Part shown: in pieces, positions 18,658 to 28,015 of the stretch
How positions within the stretch are numbered: position 1 is the stretch's first letter
Layout of the letters: each line of letters begins with the position of its first letter
Assembly: GCF_034929435.1 (NCBI RefSeq)
Contig: NZ_JAYFUM010000017.1
Location: 62,001-126,000, forward strand
Origin: Arcicella rigui
GTDB taxonomy: Bacteria; Bacteroidota; Bacteroidia; Cytophagales; Spirosomataceae
Direction of reading: 5' to 3'
Length of the DNA: 64,000 nt
Program-made: the position numbers and the translations under genes
Notes under the pieces: generated by a model
What the model was told of the DNA's origin: nothing
What the model saw: only the letters and a program-made list of their open reading frames with translations
The model's database searches: none

Positions 18658-20004
18658 ATGAAAGTAAAAGAGTTATACATTAAAAGTTATAATCAATTTG
18701 AAGATTTTAGATTAGACCTTACCTATCCTTTAGGGCATCCAAAGGCTGGAAAACCGTTGGATAAAGTCTGTTTTATTGGACAAAGTGGCACTGGGAAAAC
18801 GAGCTTATTGGAATTAATTAATAATTTTAGTTTTTATTTATACTACCTGTGTAATGAGCCTTACGAATCCGTTGATTTTGGTGAAAAAATAAAAGTTGAT
18901 GAGGGAACAGAAATAAAGTATTACTCTCCAGAAAATGATTTAATTATTAATATCGGAAGTATTGAAAACTATTCAGCCAAAATTTTATCTATAAATTCTG
19001 ATAAACTGAAGCCTATTTTTAAAGCCGATTTTTCAAAATCTTCAAATGTAACTTTCTTTTTCCCTGCTGATTTTCAACACCATAAAATGGTTGATAAGCC
19101 CAATTACGTTTATGATAATTTATATCCTGTTTTCTTAGACTTTTCTTATAATGATTATAGTTCTGTATGGCTTAATATTAACAAACAAATTATTTCATAT
19201 AGAGAACATCAAATTCAACATAGCCTTGCAATTTCAGAAGTAACCCAAAAAATCGGTGTTAAATCGGAGGACATTTTGGACGCTGCTAAAAAATACCAAG
19301 AATGGGAACAAAATAATCCTAATCCCCTTCAAGAATTAGCCGATAAGTTTTTAGATAAGTTATTAAACCGATTTAATCTAAGAATAAGATCGAGATTAGA
19401 CTTTGAAAAAATAGAAGATGTTAAAACCATAAAAGTAGAAACATTAGATGGACAAGAAGTACCTTATGATTTTCAGAGTACTGGGACACGTCAAATACTT
19501 CTTTCAGTTCTTCCTTTATACACACTCAAGCCTAATAAAGCAACTATCTTTTTTGATGAGCCAGAGCGTTCATTATACCCAGACATACAAAAAGAAATTG
19601 TAGAGTTATATACTTCACTTACAACAGATTGCCAATTTTTTTATGCTACACATTCTCCAATAATTGCATCCTCTTTTGAACCGTGGGAAATTGTTGAGTT
19701 AAAATTTAATCCAGAAACTGGTAAAGTCTTTCAAGAGCTATACTACGAAGGCGAACGCCATGTTGATAATTATACTATCAATCCTCAATATTTACGTTGG
19801 GATGATATTTTACAAAGAGTTTTTGATTTAGATTCAGAAGGTAATGAAAAGCGAGTAAAAGCCCTTATGAAATTAGCGACACTGGAAAGTAAATTAAAAA
19901 AGAATAGTATTCCACTTGAAGAAAGAGAAAAACTTTGGGAAGAATACTTGAAATTATCAAAGTTGACTGGGTGGACTACACGTTTTAATTATGAGAAAAA
20001 TTGA
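18658..20004 (+). CDS. SMC/ABC-like AAA ATPase, first gene of a putative Septu-like defence pair
   Basis: This 448-residue protein has an ABC/OLD-type ATPase head. It shows Walker A GQSGTGKTS at 41-49, a signature-like STGTRQ, Walker B FFDEPERSLYPD from about residue 298, and the switch histidine in ATHSPI at about 330. The middle (about 70-250) is an unassigned insertion. The C-terminal 60 residues are a charged helix (KRVKALMKLATLESKLKK). The gene overlaps the next one by 14 bases, so the products are almost certainly made together. ATPases of this build paired with an HNH-type partner occur in Septu (PtuA/PtuB) and retron-associated defence systems. The PtuA assignment is an inference from architecture. 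It could instead belong to a related unnamed family. Confidence 0.75.
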   Translation: MKVKELYIKSYNQFEDFRLDLTYPLGHPKAGKPLDKVCFIGQSGTGKTSLLELINNFSFYLYYLCNEPYESVDFGEKIKVDEGTEIKYYSPENDLIINIGSIENYSAKILSINSDKLKPIFKADFSKSSNVTFFFPADFQHHKMVDKPNYVYDNLYPVFLDFSYNDYSSVWLNINKQIISYREHQIQHSLAISEVTQKIGVKSEDILDAAKKYQEWEQNNPNPLQELADKFLDKLLNRFNLRIRSRLDFEKIEDVKTIKVETLDGQEVPYDFQSTGTRQILLSVLPLYTLKPNKATIFFDEPERSLYPDIQKEIVELYTSLTTDCQFFYATHSPIIASSFEPWEIVELKFNPETGKVFQELYYEGERHVDNYTINPQYLRWDDILQRVFDLDSEGNEKRVKALMKLATLESKLKKNSIPLEEREKLWEEYLKLSKLTGWTTRFNYEKN

Positions 20005-20650
20005 TAAAAGTATCATTCTTTCCACTGTTTATAAAACTTGGGAAGAATCACTACCAGAGGAACACCCTGAATACAATTCATCTAAAAATAAATTTTACTA
20101 TGATATTGTGATGAATCTGTTTCATTGCCAAAAGGGTTTGTGTGCTTACACAGAGCAATTACTCTGTATTCCCTCTTTTTATGATGCTGTTAATTGGCAA
20201 AATGGTATTTACCAAAAACCAGAAAACTGGGCAGTAAAAGGGCAATTAGAACATTTCGATGCTTTAAAAAAGAAAGAAAAAGCTTGGCTTTGGGATAACT
20301 TTTTTATGGTTGATACGGATGTAAACACAAAAATAAAAAGAAGTAGCGGTATAGATGAAATTTTAAAGTTTGATAAACTATTGTATGACGAATTTGAATT
20401 GTTAGAATATGATTCTGAACGTCATATATTCATAGCTAAAACGGATTTAGATGAAACTGTTCAAGATAGAATAAATGAAATGTTGTTTACACTTGGCGTA
20501 AATCACGAGCCAGTAAGAACAGTTAGGAAAGATTTTATAGAGACAAAAATCAGGTCTGTATTACTTCAGGTAAATACATGGGAAAATATTGAGATTATAC
20601 AATTTCCTACTGCCTTTGAGTTTTGTAAAAGGGAGTTATTGGGATGGTAA
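19991..20650 (+). CDS. HNH-like protein with altered zinc ligands, partner of the ATPase
   Basis: This 219-residue protein aligns by eye with PtuB/TIGR02646-type HNH nucleases. CAYTE (51-55) sits where CAYCE is usual, LEHFD (86-90, H88) matches the first catalytic His, and WDNFFMVDTDVNTK (101-114) matches the WxNLxxxCxxCNxxK block. The second Cys of the first pair and both Cys of the second pair are absent, so the structural zinc site is largely gone while H88 and N112 remain. Its start lies inside the end of the ATPase gene. It may be a nuclease with a metal-free scaffold, or an inactivated effector. A 17-bp terminator closes the cassette. Confidence 0.6.
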   Translation: MRKIDKSIILSTVYKTWEESLPEEHPEYNSSKNKFYYDIVMNLFHCQKGLCAYTEQLLCIPSFYDAVNWQNGIYQKPENWAVKGQLEHFDALKKKEKAWLWDNFFMVDTDVNTKIKRSSGIDEILKFDKLLYDEFELLEYDSERHIFIAKTDLDETVQDRINEMLFTLGVNHEPVRTVRKDFIETKIRSVLLQVNTWENIEIIQFPTAFEFCKRELLGW

Positions 20651-20660
20651 TCAAATTCAT

Positions 20661-20703
20661 AAATAGAGTCGGATAAAGAAATTTATCCGACTCTATTTTT
20701 TAT
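20661..20703. terminator. Strong 17-bp terminator between the ATPase/HNH cassette and gdhA
   Basis: A perfect 17-bp stem (20661-20677 with 20682-20698) closes a GAAA tetraloop and runs into a T-tract on the plus strand. It separates the convergent cassette and gdhA. Confidence 0.93.
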
Positions 20704-20706
20704 AGA

Positions 20707-21981
20707 TTAATATCCACCACGGAATTTATAAGTATCAGCTACTTTTTTGATGGCTACGATGTAAGCCGCAATTCGCATAGGTACTCTAAACTGCTGAGAA
20801 GTTAGGAATACTTTGTCAAAGGCATCATTCATAATTCTATCCGAACGACGGTTGATGCGGTCTAAATTCCATTTATAACCCATGCGGTTTTGTACCCACT
20901 CAAAGTATGAAACGGTTACACCACCAGCATTTGCCAAAATATCTGGCACAACCAAAATACCTTTGTCATTAATAATATCATCAGCAGATGCCGAAGTTGG
21001 GCCATTTGCACCTTCCACAATCATTTTTGCTTGAATGTATGGTGCGTTCTCAACCGTGATAACATCTTCTTTTGCCGCAGGCACAAGTACGTCCACGTCT
21101 AAAGTCAATAAATCCTCATTTGAAATAAGTTCAGCACCGGGGAAGTTCGTTAAAGTACCTTTGTTTAAATCTCGGAACTTAATTGCCCCTTCAATGTCGA
21201 TACCGTTTTCATTGTAATACGCCCCTGAAATATCTGAAATCGCTTTTACTTTTACCCCTCTTTCATGGAGTAAACTCGCAGCGTGCGAACCCACATTGCC
21301 AAAACCTTGTACTGCCGCAGTAGATTTGTAAGGGTTAATTTTCAACTTTTCCATACCAGCCATTGCCGAAACCATCACGCCTCTGCCTGTGGCTTCGGTT
21401 CTGCCTAAAGAGCCTCCAAGTACTAAAGGTTTTCCCGTAACAACAGCGTTTACCGTCATGCCTTTTGCTTTTGAGTACTCATCCATGAGCCACGCCATTT
21501 CTCTTGGACCAGTTCCCATGTCTGGTGCAGGAATATCACGGTCTGGGCCAAAAACATCTAACATCGAAACTGTGTAAGCACGCATCAAACGTTCCATTTC
21601 GCCTGCCGACATTTCTCTTGGGTTACAAGCGATTCCGCCTTTTGCTCCGCCATAAGGAATATCCACTACGGCACATTTCCAAGTCATCCAAGCAGCCAAA
21701 GCTCTTACTTCATCAATATTCACGTCTGGGTCAAAACGAATACCACCTTTTGATGGCCCTAAAATATTCGAGTGAATTACTCGGTAGCCTTCAAAAACTT
21801 TGATGCTTCCGTTGTCCATCGTAATGGGTAAGCCTACCGTTACTTGTCGTGCAGGAACTTTCAAGATATAGTACATTTCATCAGAAATGCCTAATAATTC
21901 TACGGCTTTGTCAAAGCGTTGCATCATTGACTCCAAAGGATTTTCTTTATCCTTAATGGGAGCGGGTTCTAAGTAAGTCAT
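20707..21981 (-). CDS. gdhA: Glutamate dehydrogenase (Glu/Leu/Phe/Val family)
   Basis: This 424-residue enzyme interconverts 2-oxoglutarate plus ammonia with glutamate in the cytoplasm. Family motifs are the substrate-lysine region DIPYGGAKGGI, the P-rich PDMGTGPREMAWLMDEY, and the Rossmann segment AVQGFGNVGSHAASLL. The length fits hexameric bacterial GDH of about 420 residues. Cofactor preference cannot be fixed by eye. A promoter-like pair of boxes lies 120-150 nt upstream (22102-22133). The gene stands alone and is convergent with the ATPase/HNH cassette. Confidence 0.94.
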   Translation of the reverse strand: MTYLEPAPIKDKENPLESMMQRFDKAVELLGISDEMYYILKVPARQVTVGLPITMDNGSIKVFEGYRVIHSNILGPSKGGIRFDPDVNIDEVRALAAWMTWKCAVVDIPYGGAKGGIACNPREMSAGEMERLMRAYTVSMLDVFGPDRDIPAPDMGTGPREMAWLMDEYSKAKGMTVNAVVTGKPLVLGGSLGRTEATGRGVMVSAMAGMEKLKINPYKSTAAVQGFGNVGSHAASLLHERGVKVKAISDISGAYYNENGIDIEGAIKFRDLNKGTLTNFPGAELISNEDLLTLDVDVLVPAAKEDVITVENAPYIQAKMIVEGANGPTSASADDIINDKGILVVPDILANAGGVTVSYFEWVQNRMGYKWNLDRINRRSDRIMNDAFDKVFLTSQQFRVPMRIAAYIVAIKKVADTYKFRGGY

Positions 21982-22101
21982 GGTTTTTATAGCTTTGAAT
22001 TACCAAACTCAGCAAAATTGAAATATTAGGAAAATACTATTTCTTCATTTTACTTGAAAAATGGTAATCAATTGTTGAGAATTGTTTTTGTTGATTGTCC
22101 G

Positions 22102-22133
22102 CAAACATAACACAGTGGAAATGACAAAAACAA
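22102..22133 (-). promoter_or_regulatory. Candidate gdhA promoter
   Basis: On the minus strand TATGTTTG (22109-22102) matches TAnnTTTG, and a CTTG/TTG element (22133-22131) lies 21 nt upstream. This spacing is typical for the Bacteroidota housekeeping sigma factor. The predicted leader is about 115 nt. Confidence 0.5.
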
Positions 22134-22312
22134 GTACTTTTGATTTGAGTAGAAATACCTGATTTTCAATCAAAAAACATAAATTTGAAGTGTTTTTGCT
22201 TTTTGCTTTTTAACTTTATGGAGCATACATGATTTTGCCAAATAATCATTGGTTAAAATCAGAAATTAAGGAATTATAAAATTTTGGAAAAATTTTATTT
22301 ATTCTTGAAATA

Positions 22313-22344
22313 TTGCAAAATAAATTCTTTGCAAGTTATCTTTG
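22313..22344 (+). promoter_or_regulatory. Candidate promoter of the DksA-like gene
   Basis: TTG (22313-22315) and TATCTTTG (22337-22344), 21 nt apart, fit the Bacteroidota -33/-7 pattern. The start codon at 22399 gives a leader of about 50 nt. Confidence 0.55.
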
Positions 22345-22398
22345 CATAATTATTACTCGGTGTAATTTCATTCTTCAACCCAAATAACCCTATTGGAT

Positions 22399-22791
22399 AT
22401 GAACACAATTATGGAAGAAAAAACTCGATACTCAGAAGAGGAACTCAAAGAGTTTGAAGTGTTAATCACTAACAAATTAGAAGATGCACGTGGTGAATTA
22501 AATTACATTCGTGAGGCTCTTCACAAGCGTAACGACCCAGGTACTGACGTAACTGCGGGTAGTTCGAAACCAATGGAAGACGGAGCAGATACTTCTGAAA
22601 AAGAAAGTATGAGCCAATTGGCAGCTCGTTTACAGAAGTTTTCGACACAATTAGAAAATGCTTTAATCCGTATCAAAAACGGAACGTATGGTGTGTGTAT
22701 TGATACTGGCAAATTGATTCCAAAAGAACGTTTGAGAGCAGTTCCTCATACTCAGCAAACCATTGAAGCAAAATTAATGAGACAACGTTAG
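22399..22791 (+). CDS. TraR/DksA-family protein lacking the zinc cysteines
   Basis: This 130-residue cytoplasmic protein belongs to the DksA/TraR group that binds RNA polymerase in its secondary channel. A coiled-coil helical N-terminal part (about 1-85) is followed by GTYGVCIDTGKLIPKERL, the segment corresponding to the C4 zinc finger. Only one of the four cysteines is present, as seen in zinc-independent variants. I use the ATG at 22399. An in-frame TTG six bases upstream is less likely. It stands alone with its own promoter. Confidence 0.85.
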   Translation: MNTIMEEKTRYSEEELKEFEVLITNKLEDARGELNYIREALHKRNDPGTDVTAGSSKPMEDGADTSEKESMSQLAARLQKFSTQLENALIRIKNGTYGVCIDTGKLIPKERLRAVPHTQQTIEAKLMRQR

Positions 22792-22911
22792 TCCAAAAGA
22801 TTTACCAAACTATCTTTTGAAACTTGTTTCAGTATTAAACAACATATTTTAGGCTATATTTTTATAGCTCTGAAAATTAGCGTGCCTTTCCTATCTTCAT
22901 CAAACACAAAC

Positions 22912-25494
22912 ATGAAAAATAACTTACCCTTTACAATATTCCAGAAAAAGCGGTTAGCCGCTTTTTTGTTTTTTATACTTGTACAAACGGCTTTTGCACA
23001 AGTTCCCAATAGCTATTATTTGCCACAGAATATTAGCTATGACCCAAAAATTCCAACACCACAACAATACTTGGGCTATCAAGTAGGCGATTGGCACATT
23101 CAGCACGAACAACTTTTAGGCTACATGAAAAAAGTAGCCGAACTTTCAGACAGAGTAGAACTTAGCGAGTACGGACGTACTTATGAAAATCGTCAATTAT
23201 TACTCTTGACGATTTCTTCGCCAAAGAATCTTGCTAATATTGAAAAAATAAAAGCCGACCACCACAAATTAGTAGAACCAGAAAAATCGTCGAGTTTAGA
23301 TACCAAAAATATGCCTATCGTAGTTTGGATGGGTTATTCGGTACACGGAAACGAAGCCAGCGGAACAAATGCCTCGGTTTTAGCATTGTATTACTTGGCT
23401 GCCGCACAAGGAGCAGAAATAGATTCGCTTTTGAATGAATCCGTAATTTTACTTGACCCAAGAATTAATCCCGACGGTGGCGAACGTTTTTCAAGCTGGG
23501 TAAATGCTAATAAAAGTAACAATTTGGTATCTGACCCCAACAGCCGTGAGTTAAATGAAATGTGGCCCGGCGGAAGATACAATCACTACTGGTTTGATTT
23601 GAACCGTGATTGGCTCTACACGCAACATCCAGAAAGTAAAGGTAGAATCCAGAAATTCCATGAATGGAAACCAAATATTCTGACCGACCACCATGAAATG
23701 GGACCGAATTCATCTTTCTTTTTTCAGCCCGGTATTCCTGCTCGAACGCATCCACTTACTCCAAAAAAGAATATTGATCTGACAGAATTAATCGGAAAAT
23801 TCCACGCTACGGCTTTAGACAAAATCGGTTCGTTGTACTTCACAAAAGAAGGTTATGATGATTTTTATTACGGAAAAGGTTCAACTTTTCCTGACGTGCA
23901 AGGAAGTATCGGAATTTTGTTTGAACAAGCAAGTTCTCGTGGACATTTGCAGGAAACGCAAAATGGCAATATGAGTTTTGCTTTTACCGTGAGAAACCAG
24001 TTCGTCACAACACTTTCTACTTTGCGTGCGGCTAAAGCTTTGCGTCAGGATTTGTTAGATTATCAAAGAAGTTTTTATCAAGAAAAATCTACTTCGGCAA
24101 CCAAAGCTTTTGTTTTTGGCGGAGGAAACGACAAAGTAAAAGTTTCTGAAATGATTAGAATTCTTCGTCAGCATGAAATTGATGTTTTCAATATGGCGAA
24201 AGATGAAGTATTTGAAGGCAAAACTTTCAAAAAAGGCGAAGCTTACGTTGTGCCATTAAGCCAACCACAATATCGTTTAGTACAAGGTATTTTTGAAAAA
24301 AGAACCACTTTTGAAGATTCTCTTTTCTATGATATTTCGGCTTGGTCGATGCCACATTGTTTCAATGTACCGTATTCAGAAGTAAAAGTGCCTATTACTT
24401 TAGGCGATAAACTGACGGACAATCCTTTCCCAAAAGGAAAAATTATAGGCAATACTACTTACGGTTATGTTTTTGAGTGGGATGGATATTTTGCCCCAAG
24501 AACGGCTTATGAATTACAGAAAAAAGGCTATAAATTGAAAGTTGCTACTGAGCCTTTCACAGGTATTTTTGAAGGTGGAACGAAAAACTTTAGCTACGGA
24601 ACGGTAGAAGTTACTTTTGGTTCAAATCAGCAAGCAGATTTTGCGGCTTTGAAAACACTCTTACAAAGCCTTGCCGAGCGTGATGGTATTGATTTTTATG
24701 CTTTGCAAACGGGCTTAACGCCTTCGGGAATTGATTTAGGAAGTAGTTACTTCGCACCGATGCGTCAGCCTAAAATATTGATGCTGACGGGTGCAGGCGT
24801 GAATCCAAACGATGCTGGCGAAATTTGGCATTTGTTGGATACAAGAGTAAATATTCCTCTCACGATGTCGGATATTACGCAAGTAAACCGCATGAATTTA
24901 GAGAAATATAATACGTTGATTCTTTCAAGTGGTGAGTACGCTACTTTGAACGAAGACAAAATCAAAACTTGGGTACGCAATGGCGGAACATTGATTGCTT
25001 TGACGGACGCTGTTGAATGGGCTTCTGCAAAAGGGCTGTCGCCAGTAAAAATCAAGAATATTCCTAATGACACTGCTTCGTTTAAACCTTATGCTTTAGC
25101 TGAACGCTACAAAGGAGCACAGCAAACAAGTGGTGCGATTTTCCAAGTAAAATTAGACCCTACGCATCCGATTGGTTATGGTTACAAAGACCAAACTTTG
25201 AGTGTTTTCAGAGATAATAATATTTACTTAGAAAAAGTTAAAGACCCATACATTGCTCCACTGATTTATACAAATGAACCATTGGTGAGTGGCTACATAA
25301 CTGAAAGAAACAAAAAACTGATGAAAAATACGCCTTCGGTAGTAGCAACGGCTTTTGGTGGCGGAAAAGTAATCGTGATGACGGATAATCCAAATTTCAG
25401 AGCATTTTGGTACGGCACAAATAAATTGTTTTTGAATGCTATTTTCTTTGGCTCAACGATACTTTCTGGAGTACGTGGAGGAGAGGAAGACTAA
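22912..25494 (+). CDS. M14 family zinc carboxypeptidase, exported
   Basis: This protein of about 860 residues has a signal peptide (about 1-30, ending TAFAQ). Its N-terminal M14 domain has zinc ligands in HGNEASG (H145, E148), the substrate-binding stretch DPRINPDGGERF, and a later DHHEMG (about 259-264). A long C-terminal region contains a flavodoxin/GATase-like segment (ILMLTGAGVNPNDAGEIW onward), a layout common in Bacteroidota M14 proteins. The ATG at 22912 fits the signal peptide. An in-frame GTG 30 bases upstream would put ten polar residues before it. It is probably periplasmic peptide degradation. A terminator follows at 25562. Confidence 0.9.
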   Translation: MKNNLPFTIFQKKRLAAFLFFILVQTAFAQVPNSYYLPQNISYDPKIPTPQQYLGYQVGDWHIQHEQLLGYMKKVAELSDRVELSEYGRTYENRQLLLLTISSPKNLANIEKIKADHHKLVEPEKSSSLDTKNMPIVVWMGYSVHGNEASGTNASVLALYYLAAAQGAEIDSLLNESVILLDPRINPDGGERFSSWVNANKSNNLVSDPNSRELNEMWPGGRYNHYWFDLNRDWLYTQHPESKGRIQKFHEWKPNILTDHHEMGPNSSFFFQPGIPARTHPLTPKKNIDLTELIGKFHATALDKIGSLYFTKEGYDDFYYGKGSTFPDVQGSIGILFEQASSRGHLQETQNGNMSFAFTVRNQFVTTLSTLRAAKALRQDLLDYQRSFYQEKSTSATKAFVFGGGNDKVKVSEMIRILRQHEIDVFNMAKDEVFEGKTFKKGEAYVVPLSQPQYRLVQGIFEKRTTFEDSLFYDISAWSMPHCFNVPYSEVKVPITLGDKLTDNPFPKGKIIGNTTYGYVFEWDGYFAPRTAYELQKKGYKLKVATEPFTGIFEGGTKNFSYGTVEVTFGSNQQADFAALKTLLQSLAERDGIDFYALQTGLTPSGIDLGSSYFAPMRQPKILMLTGAGVNPNDAGEIWHLLDTRVNIPLTMSDITQVNRMNLEKYNTLILSSGEYATLNEDKIKTWVRNGGTLIALTDAVEWASAKGLSPVKIKNIPNDTASFKPYALAERYKGAQQTSGAIFQVKLDPTHPIGYGYKDQTLSVFRDNNIYLEKVKDPYIAPLIYTNEPLVSGYITERNKKLMKNTPSVVATAFGGGKVIVMTDNPNFRAFWYGTNKLFLNAIFFGSTILSGVRGGEED

Positions 25495-25530
25495 CGATTT
25501 TGGATTTATGATTTCGGATTTCGGAATCTG
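25495..25530. repeat. GGATTTCGG-type short-period repeat
   Basis: Directly after the M14 stop, the words GATTTTGGATTTATG and ATTTCGGATTTCGGA recur with a period of about 7. The same words return at 42941-42972 and, inverted, at 43007-43034. Confidence 0.6.
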
Positions 25531-25561
25531 TTTTTGAAAGCTTAAGATTTCTTATCAATTT

Positions 25562-25608
25562 AGCCCTTAAATTTTCTAATGTAGTTTAGAAATTTAAGGG
25601 CTTTTTTT
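25562..25608 (+). terminator. Terminator of the M14 peptidase gene
   Basis: AGCCCTTAAATT pairs with AATTTAAGGGCT and the stem extends with one bulge. The loop is short, and a 7-nt T-run follows (25602-25608). Confidence 0.85.
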
Positions 25609-25661
25609 GATTAAATTTTTATTGAAATACAAAAGCTCATCGCTCATTACTCAAAGCTTTT

Positions 25662-26234
25662 ATGATGACCAAGCCAGCTCTCAGAAAATATTATCTTTCC
25701 AAACGAAAAGCCCTTTCCCAAACAGAAGTATTGGCAAAAAGTCAGGCGATTGTCGAGCTTTTTTTTCAGCATTTCAAGCTTGATATTGTAAAATATCTTC
25801 ATACTTTTCTGCCAATCATCAAGCAAAATGAAATCAATACTTTTTTATTGATTGAAAGACTCCAAACTGAATTTCCACAAGTACAAATTGTTGTGCCAAA
25901 GAGTATTCCCGACACATACCAAATGGAACATTTTCTGTACAATAAAGAAGCACTTGTAGAAAATAAATGGGGAATTCCAGAACCCGTTTTTGGCGAATTG
26001 ATTCCGCCAAAAAAGCTGTCGCTGGTACTTGTTCCCTTACTGATTTTTGACAAAGCAGGAAACAGAGTCGGTTATGGAAAAGGGTTTTACGACCGTTTTC
26101 TTCAAGAGTGTAATTCGGATGTTATGAAGGTTGGTTTGTGTATCGAAGAAGCCATTGAGACGATTGGCGATTTGAACGAATTTGACGTAAAATTAGACTA
26201 CTGTATTACGCCAAATGGGCTTTATACCCTGTAA
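25662..26234 (+). CDS. ygfA: 5-formyltetrahydrofolate cyclo-ligase
   Basis: This 190-residue cytoplasmic enzyme uses ATP to convert 5-formyl-THF to 5,10-methenyl-THF. Family marks are the N-terminal basic RKYYLSKRKALS, the folate/phosphate-binding VLVPLLIFDKAGNRVGYGKGFYDRFL (positions about 125-150), and a short C-terminal LDYCITPNG. Length fits. It starts 167 nt after the M14 gene, behind that gene's terminator. Two ATGs overlap at the start (25662 and 25665), and either would serve. Confidence 0.92.
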   Translation: MMTKPALRKYYLSKRKALSQTEVLAKSQAIVELFFQHFKLDIVKYLHTFLPIIKQNEINTFLLIERLQTEFPQVQIVVPKSIPDTYQMEHFLYNKEALVENKWGIPEPVFGELIPPKKLSLVLVPLLIFDKAGNRVGYGKGFYDRFLQECNSDVMKVGLCIEEAIETIGDLNEFDVKLDYCITPNGLYTL

Positions 26235-26424
26235 TAAATAAGTTTTTTTATGAAAAACAAAAAAATCTACAATTTTGCTCTACTATTCCCAAGATATTCC
26301 TTTTCTCTTCCAATTTTATCAAGTAATTTTGCAAACTTTTTATTTTTCTTGGATTCAAGAAATTATTCTTAATGCCAATTCATCAGAATCTTAATGTTTA
26401 AAGAATCTATTTCGCTTTTAATTT

Positions 26425-26922
26425 ATGAAAAATAAAATGTTGTTGTTTTTATTGTTGATGTTAGCGGGGAATTCATTCGCTCAAGAGGTAAAGAAAACAC
26501 TTTATCCGATTTATATAAAAAGGACGTTTTTGGGCGTGAAATTTTTATATGATAGACAAACGATAGACCATGCTTCGGCTTTACAAATTCCGATGTTACA
26601 GGCTCAAGACCCTAAAGTAAGTGTTGAGTTTTTGACCTATCAGCAACAACAAAAACTTGTTAAGTTGATAAATATTATACCTGCTGGAGTTTCACTTTAT
26701 ACGATTTTTAATCGAGACAAAGTATCAAGTGGCTTTTATTGGACGACTGTCGGAACGACACTTTTGGTTTCTTCGTATTTGAATATCAAGTCAAACACGC
26801 ATTTATCCAAAGCCATTAATCGCTACAATGAAGTTATCAGCAGTAACCAAATTGGCTTAAACGTACAAACAACTGCCGATAAACAGGCGATTTTGGGCGT
26901 AGGTTTAATTCATAATTTTTAA
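26425..26922 (+). CDS. Small exported protein of unknown function
   Basis: This 165-residue protein has a signal peptide (about 1-19, ending NSFAQ) and a hydrophobic helix-like segment around residues 108-120 (FYWTTVGTTLLVSSYL). The C-terminus GVGLIHNF has alternating residues and a final Phe, as in outer-membrane strands. I do not recognise a family. It lies 34 nt before asd on the same strand, but nothing ties it to lysine/threonine synthesis. A TAATTTTG box (26324-26331) could be its promoter. Confidence 0.65.
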   Translation: MKNKMLLFLLLMLAGNSFAQEVKKTLYPIYIKRTFLGVKFLYDRQTIDHASALQIPMLQAQDPKVSVEFLTYQQQQKLVKLINIIPAGVSLYTIFNRDKVSSGFYWTTVGTTLLVSSYLNIKSNTHLSKAINRYNEVISSNQIGLNVQTTADKQAILGVGLIHNF

Positions 26923-26956
26923 TTTTTTACTAATTAATTCATAATCAATTTCAAAA

Positions 26957-27949
26957 ATGAAAGTAGCAGTAGTCGGAGCCACTGGTTTGGTCGGTGGCGA
27001 AATCCTTAAAGTGTTAGCGGAACGTAATTTCCCAGTAACAGAACTTATTCCAGTTGCCTCTGAGCGTTCAGTAGGTAAACAGGTTGAGTTTAAGGGTAAA
27101 CAATACACCGTTGTTGGTTTTGATGATGCTATTAAGATGCAACCAAATGTCGCTATTTTCTCGGCAGGTGGTAGTACTTCTTTGGAATTAGCTCCGAAAT
27201 TTGCAGCGGCAGGAATTACAGTAGTAGATAACTCTTCGGCTTGGAGAATGGACCCTACTAAAAAATTAATCGTTCCTGAAATCAATGCTTTTACATTAAC
27301 AGCAGAAGATAAAATCATCGCTAACCCTAACTGTTCGACGATTCAGATGGTGGTAGTGTTGAATCCTTTACATAAAAAATATAAAATCAAACGTGTAGTT
27401 GTTTCTACTTACCAATCGGTAACAGGAACGGGTAAAGCTGCGGTTGACCAATTATTTGCTGAACGTGAAGGACGTACAGATGTAAAAGCTGTATATCCAC
27501 ATAAAATCGACTTGAACGTTTTACCTCACATTGATGTATTCTTGGACAATGGTTATACCAAAGAAGAAATGAAAATGGTAAACGAAACCAAGAAAATCAT
27601 GTTGGATGATTCGATTGCTGTAACGGCAACTACTGTTCGTATTCCAACCATTGGTGGACACTCTGAGGCAGTAAATGTTGAATTTGAAAACGACTTCGAT
27701 GTTGAAGAAGTGAAAAATATTTTAGCAAATGAAGAGGGTGTAATCTTACAAGATGATCCTAAGAATTTTGTTTATCCAATGCCAATTAATGCTCATGGTA
27801 AGGATGAAGTTTTCGTTGGTCGTATCCGTCGTGACGAAACTCAACCTAATACCATCAATATGTGGATTGTAGCTGACAACCTTCGTAAAGGTGCTGCTAC
27901 GAACGCTGTTCAAATTGCAGAGTATTTGGCTAATAACAATCTTATTTAG
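26957..27949 (+). CDS. asd: Aspartate-semialdehyde dehydrogenase
   Basis: Asd reduces beta-aspartyl phosphate to aspartate semialdehyde with NADPH, the branch point to lysine/diaminopimelate, threonine and methionine. The 330-residue protein has the N-terminal Rossmann motif VVGATGLVGGEIL, catalytic C126 in NPNCSTIQ, and the C-terminal IPTIGGHSEAVNVEF segment with the active-site His. Length and motifs match the bacterial type. A canonical terminator follows immediately. Confidence 0.96.
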   Translation: MKVAVVGATGLVGGEILKVLAERNFPVTELIPVASERSVGKQVEFKGKQYTVVGFDDAIKMQPNVAIFSAGGSTSLELAPKFAAAGITVVDNSSAWRMDPTKKLIVPEINAFTLTAEDKIIANPNCSTIQMVVVLNPLHKKYKIKRVVVSTYQSVTGTGKAAVDQLFAEREGRTDVKAVYPHKIDLNVLPHIDVFLDNGYTKEEMKMVNETKKIMLDDSIAVTATTVRIPTIGGHSEAVNVEFENDFDVEEVKNILANEEGVILQDDPKNFVYPMPINAHGKDEVFVGRIRRDETQPNTINMWIVADNLRKGAATNAVQIAEYLANNNLI

Positions 27950-27979
27950 TAGTTTACAGGTTTGTTTGATAGTAAAATG

Positions 27980-28007
27980 AAAGCCGAGATGTTTATCTCG
28001 GCTTTTT
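27980..28007 (+). terminator. Terminator of asd
   Basis: An 11-bp perfect stem, AAAGCCGAGAT (27980-27990) with ATCTCGGCTTT (27995-28005), has a GTTT loop and a T-run. Confidence 0.92.
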
Positions 28008-28015
28008 ATTTTTTG

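Noticed and set aside
22882..22911. GTG start for the M14 peptidase
   Set aside because: It would place ten polar residues before a normal signal peptide. The ATG at 22912 is better.
26905..27318. 137-codon minus-strand frame opposite asd
   Set aside because: It is antisense to the conserved Rossmann domain of Asd and has no recognisable motif.
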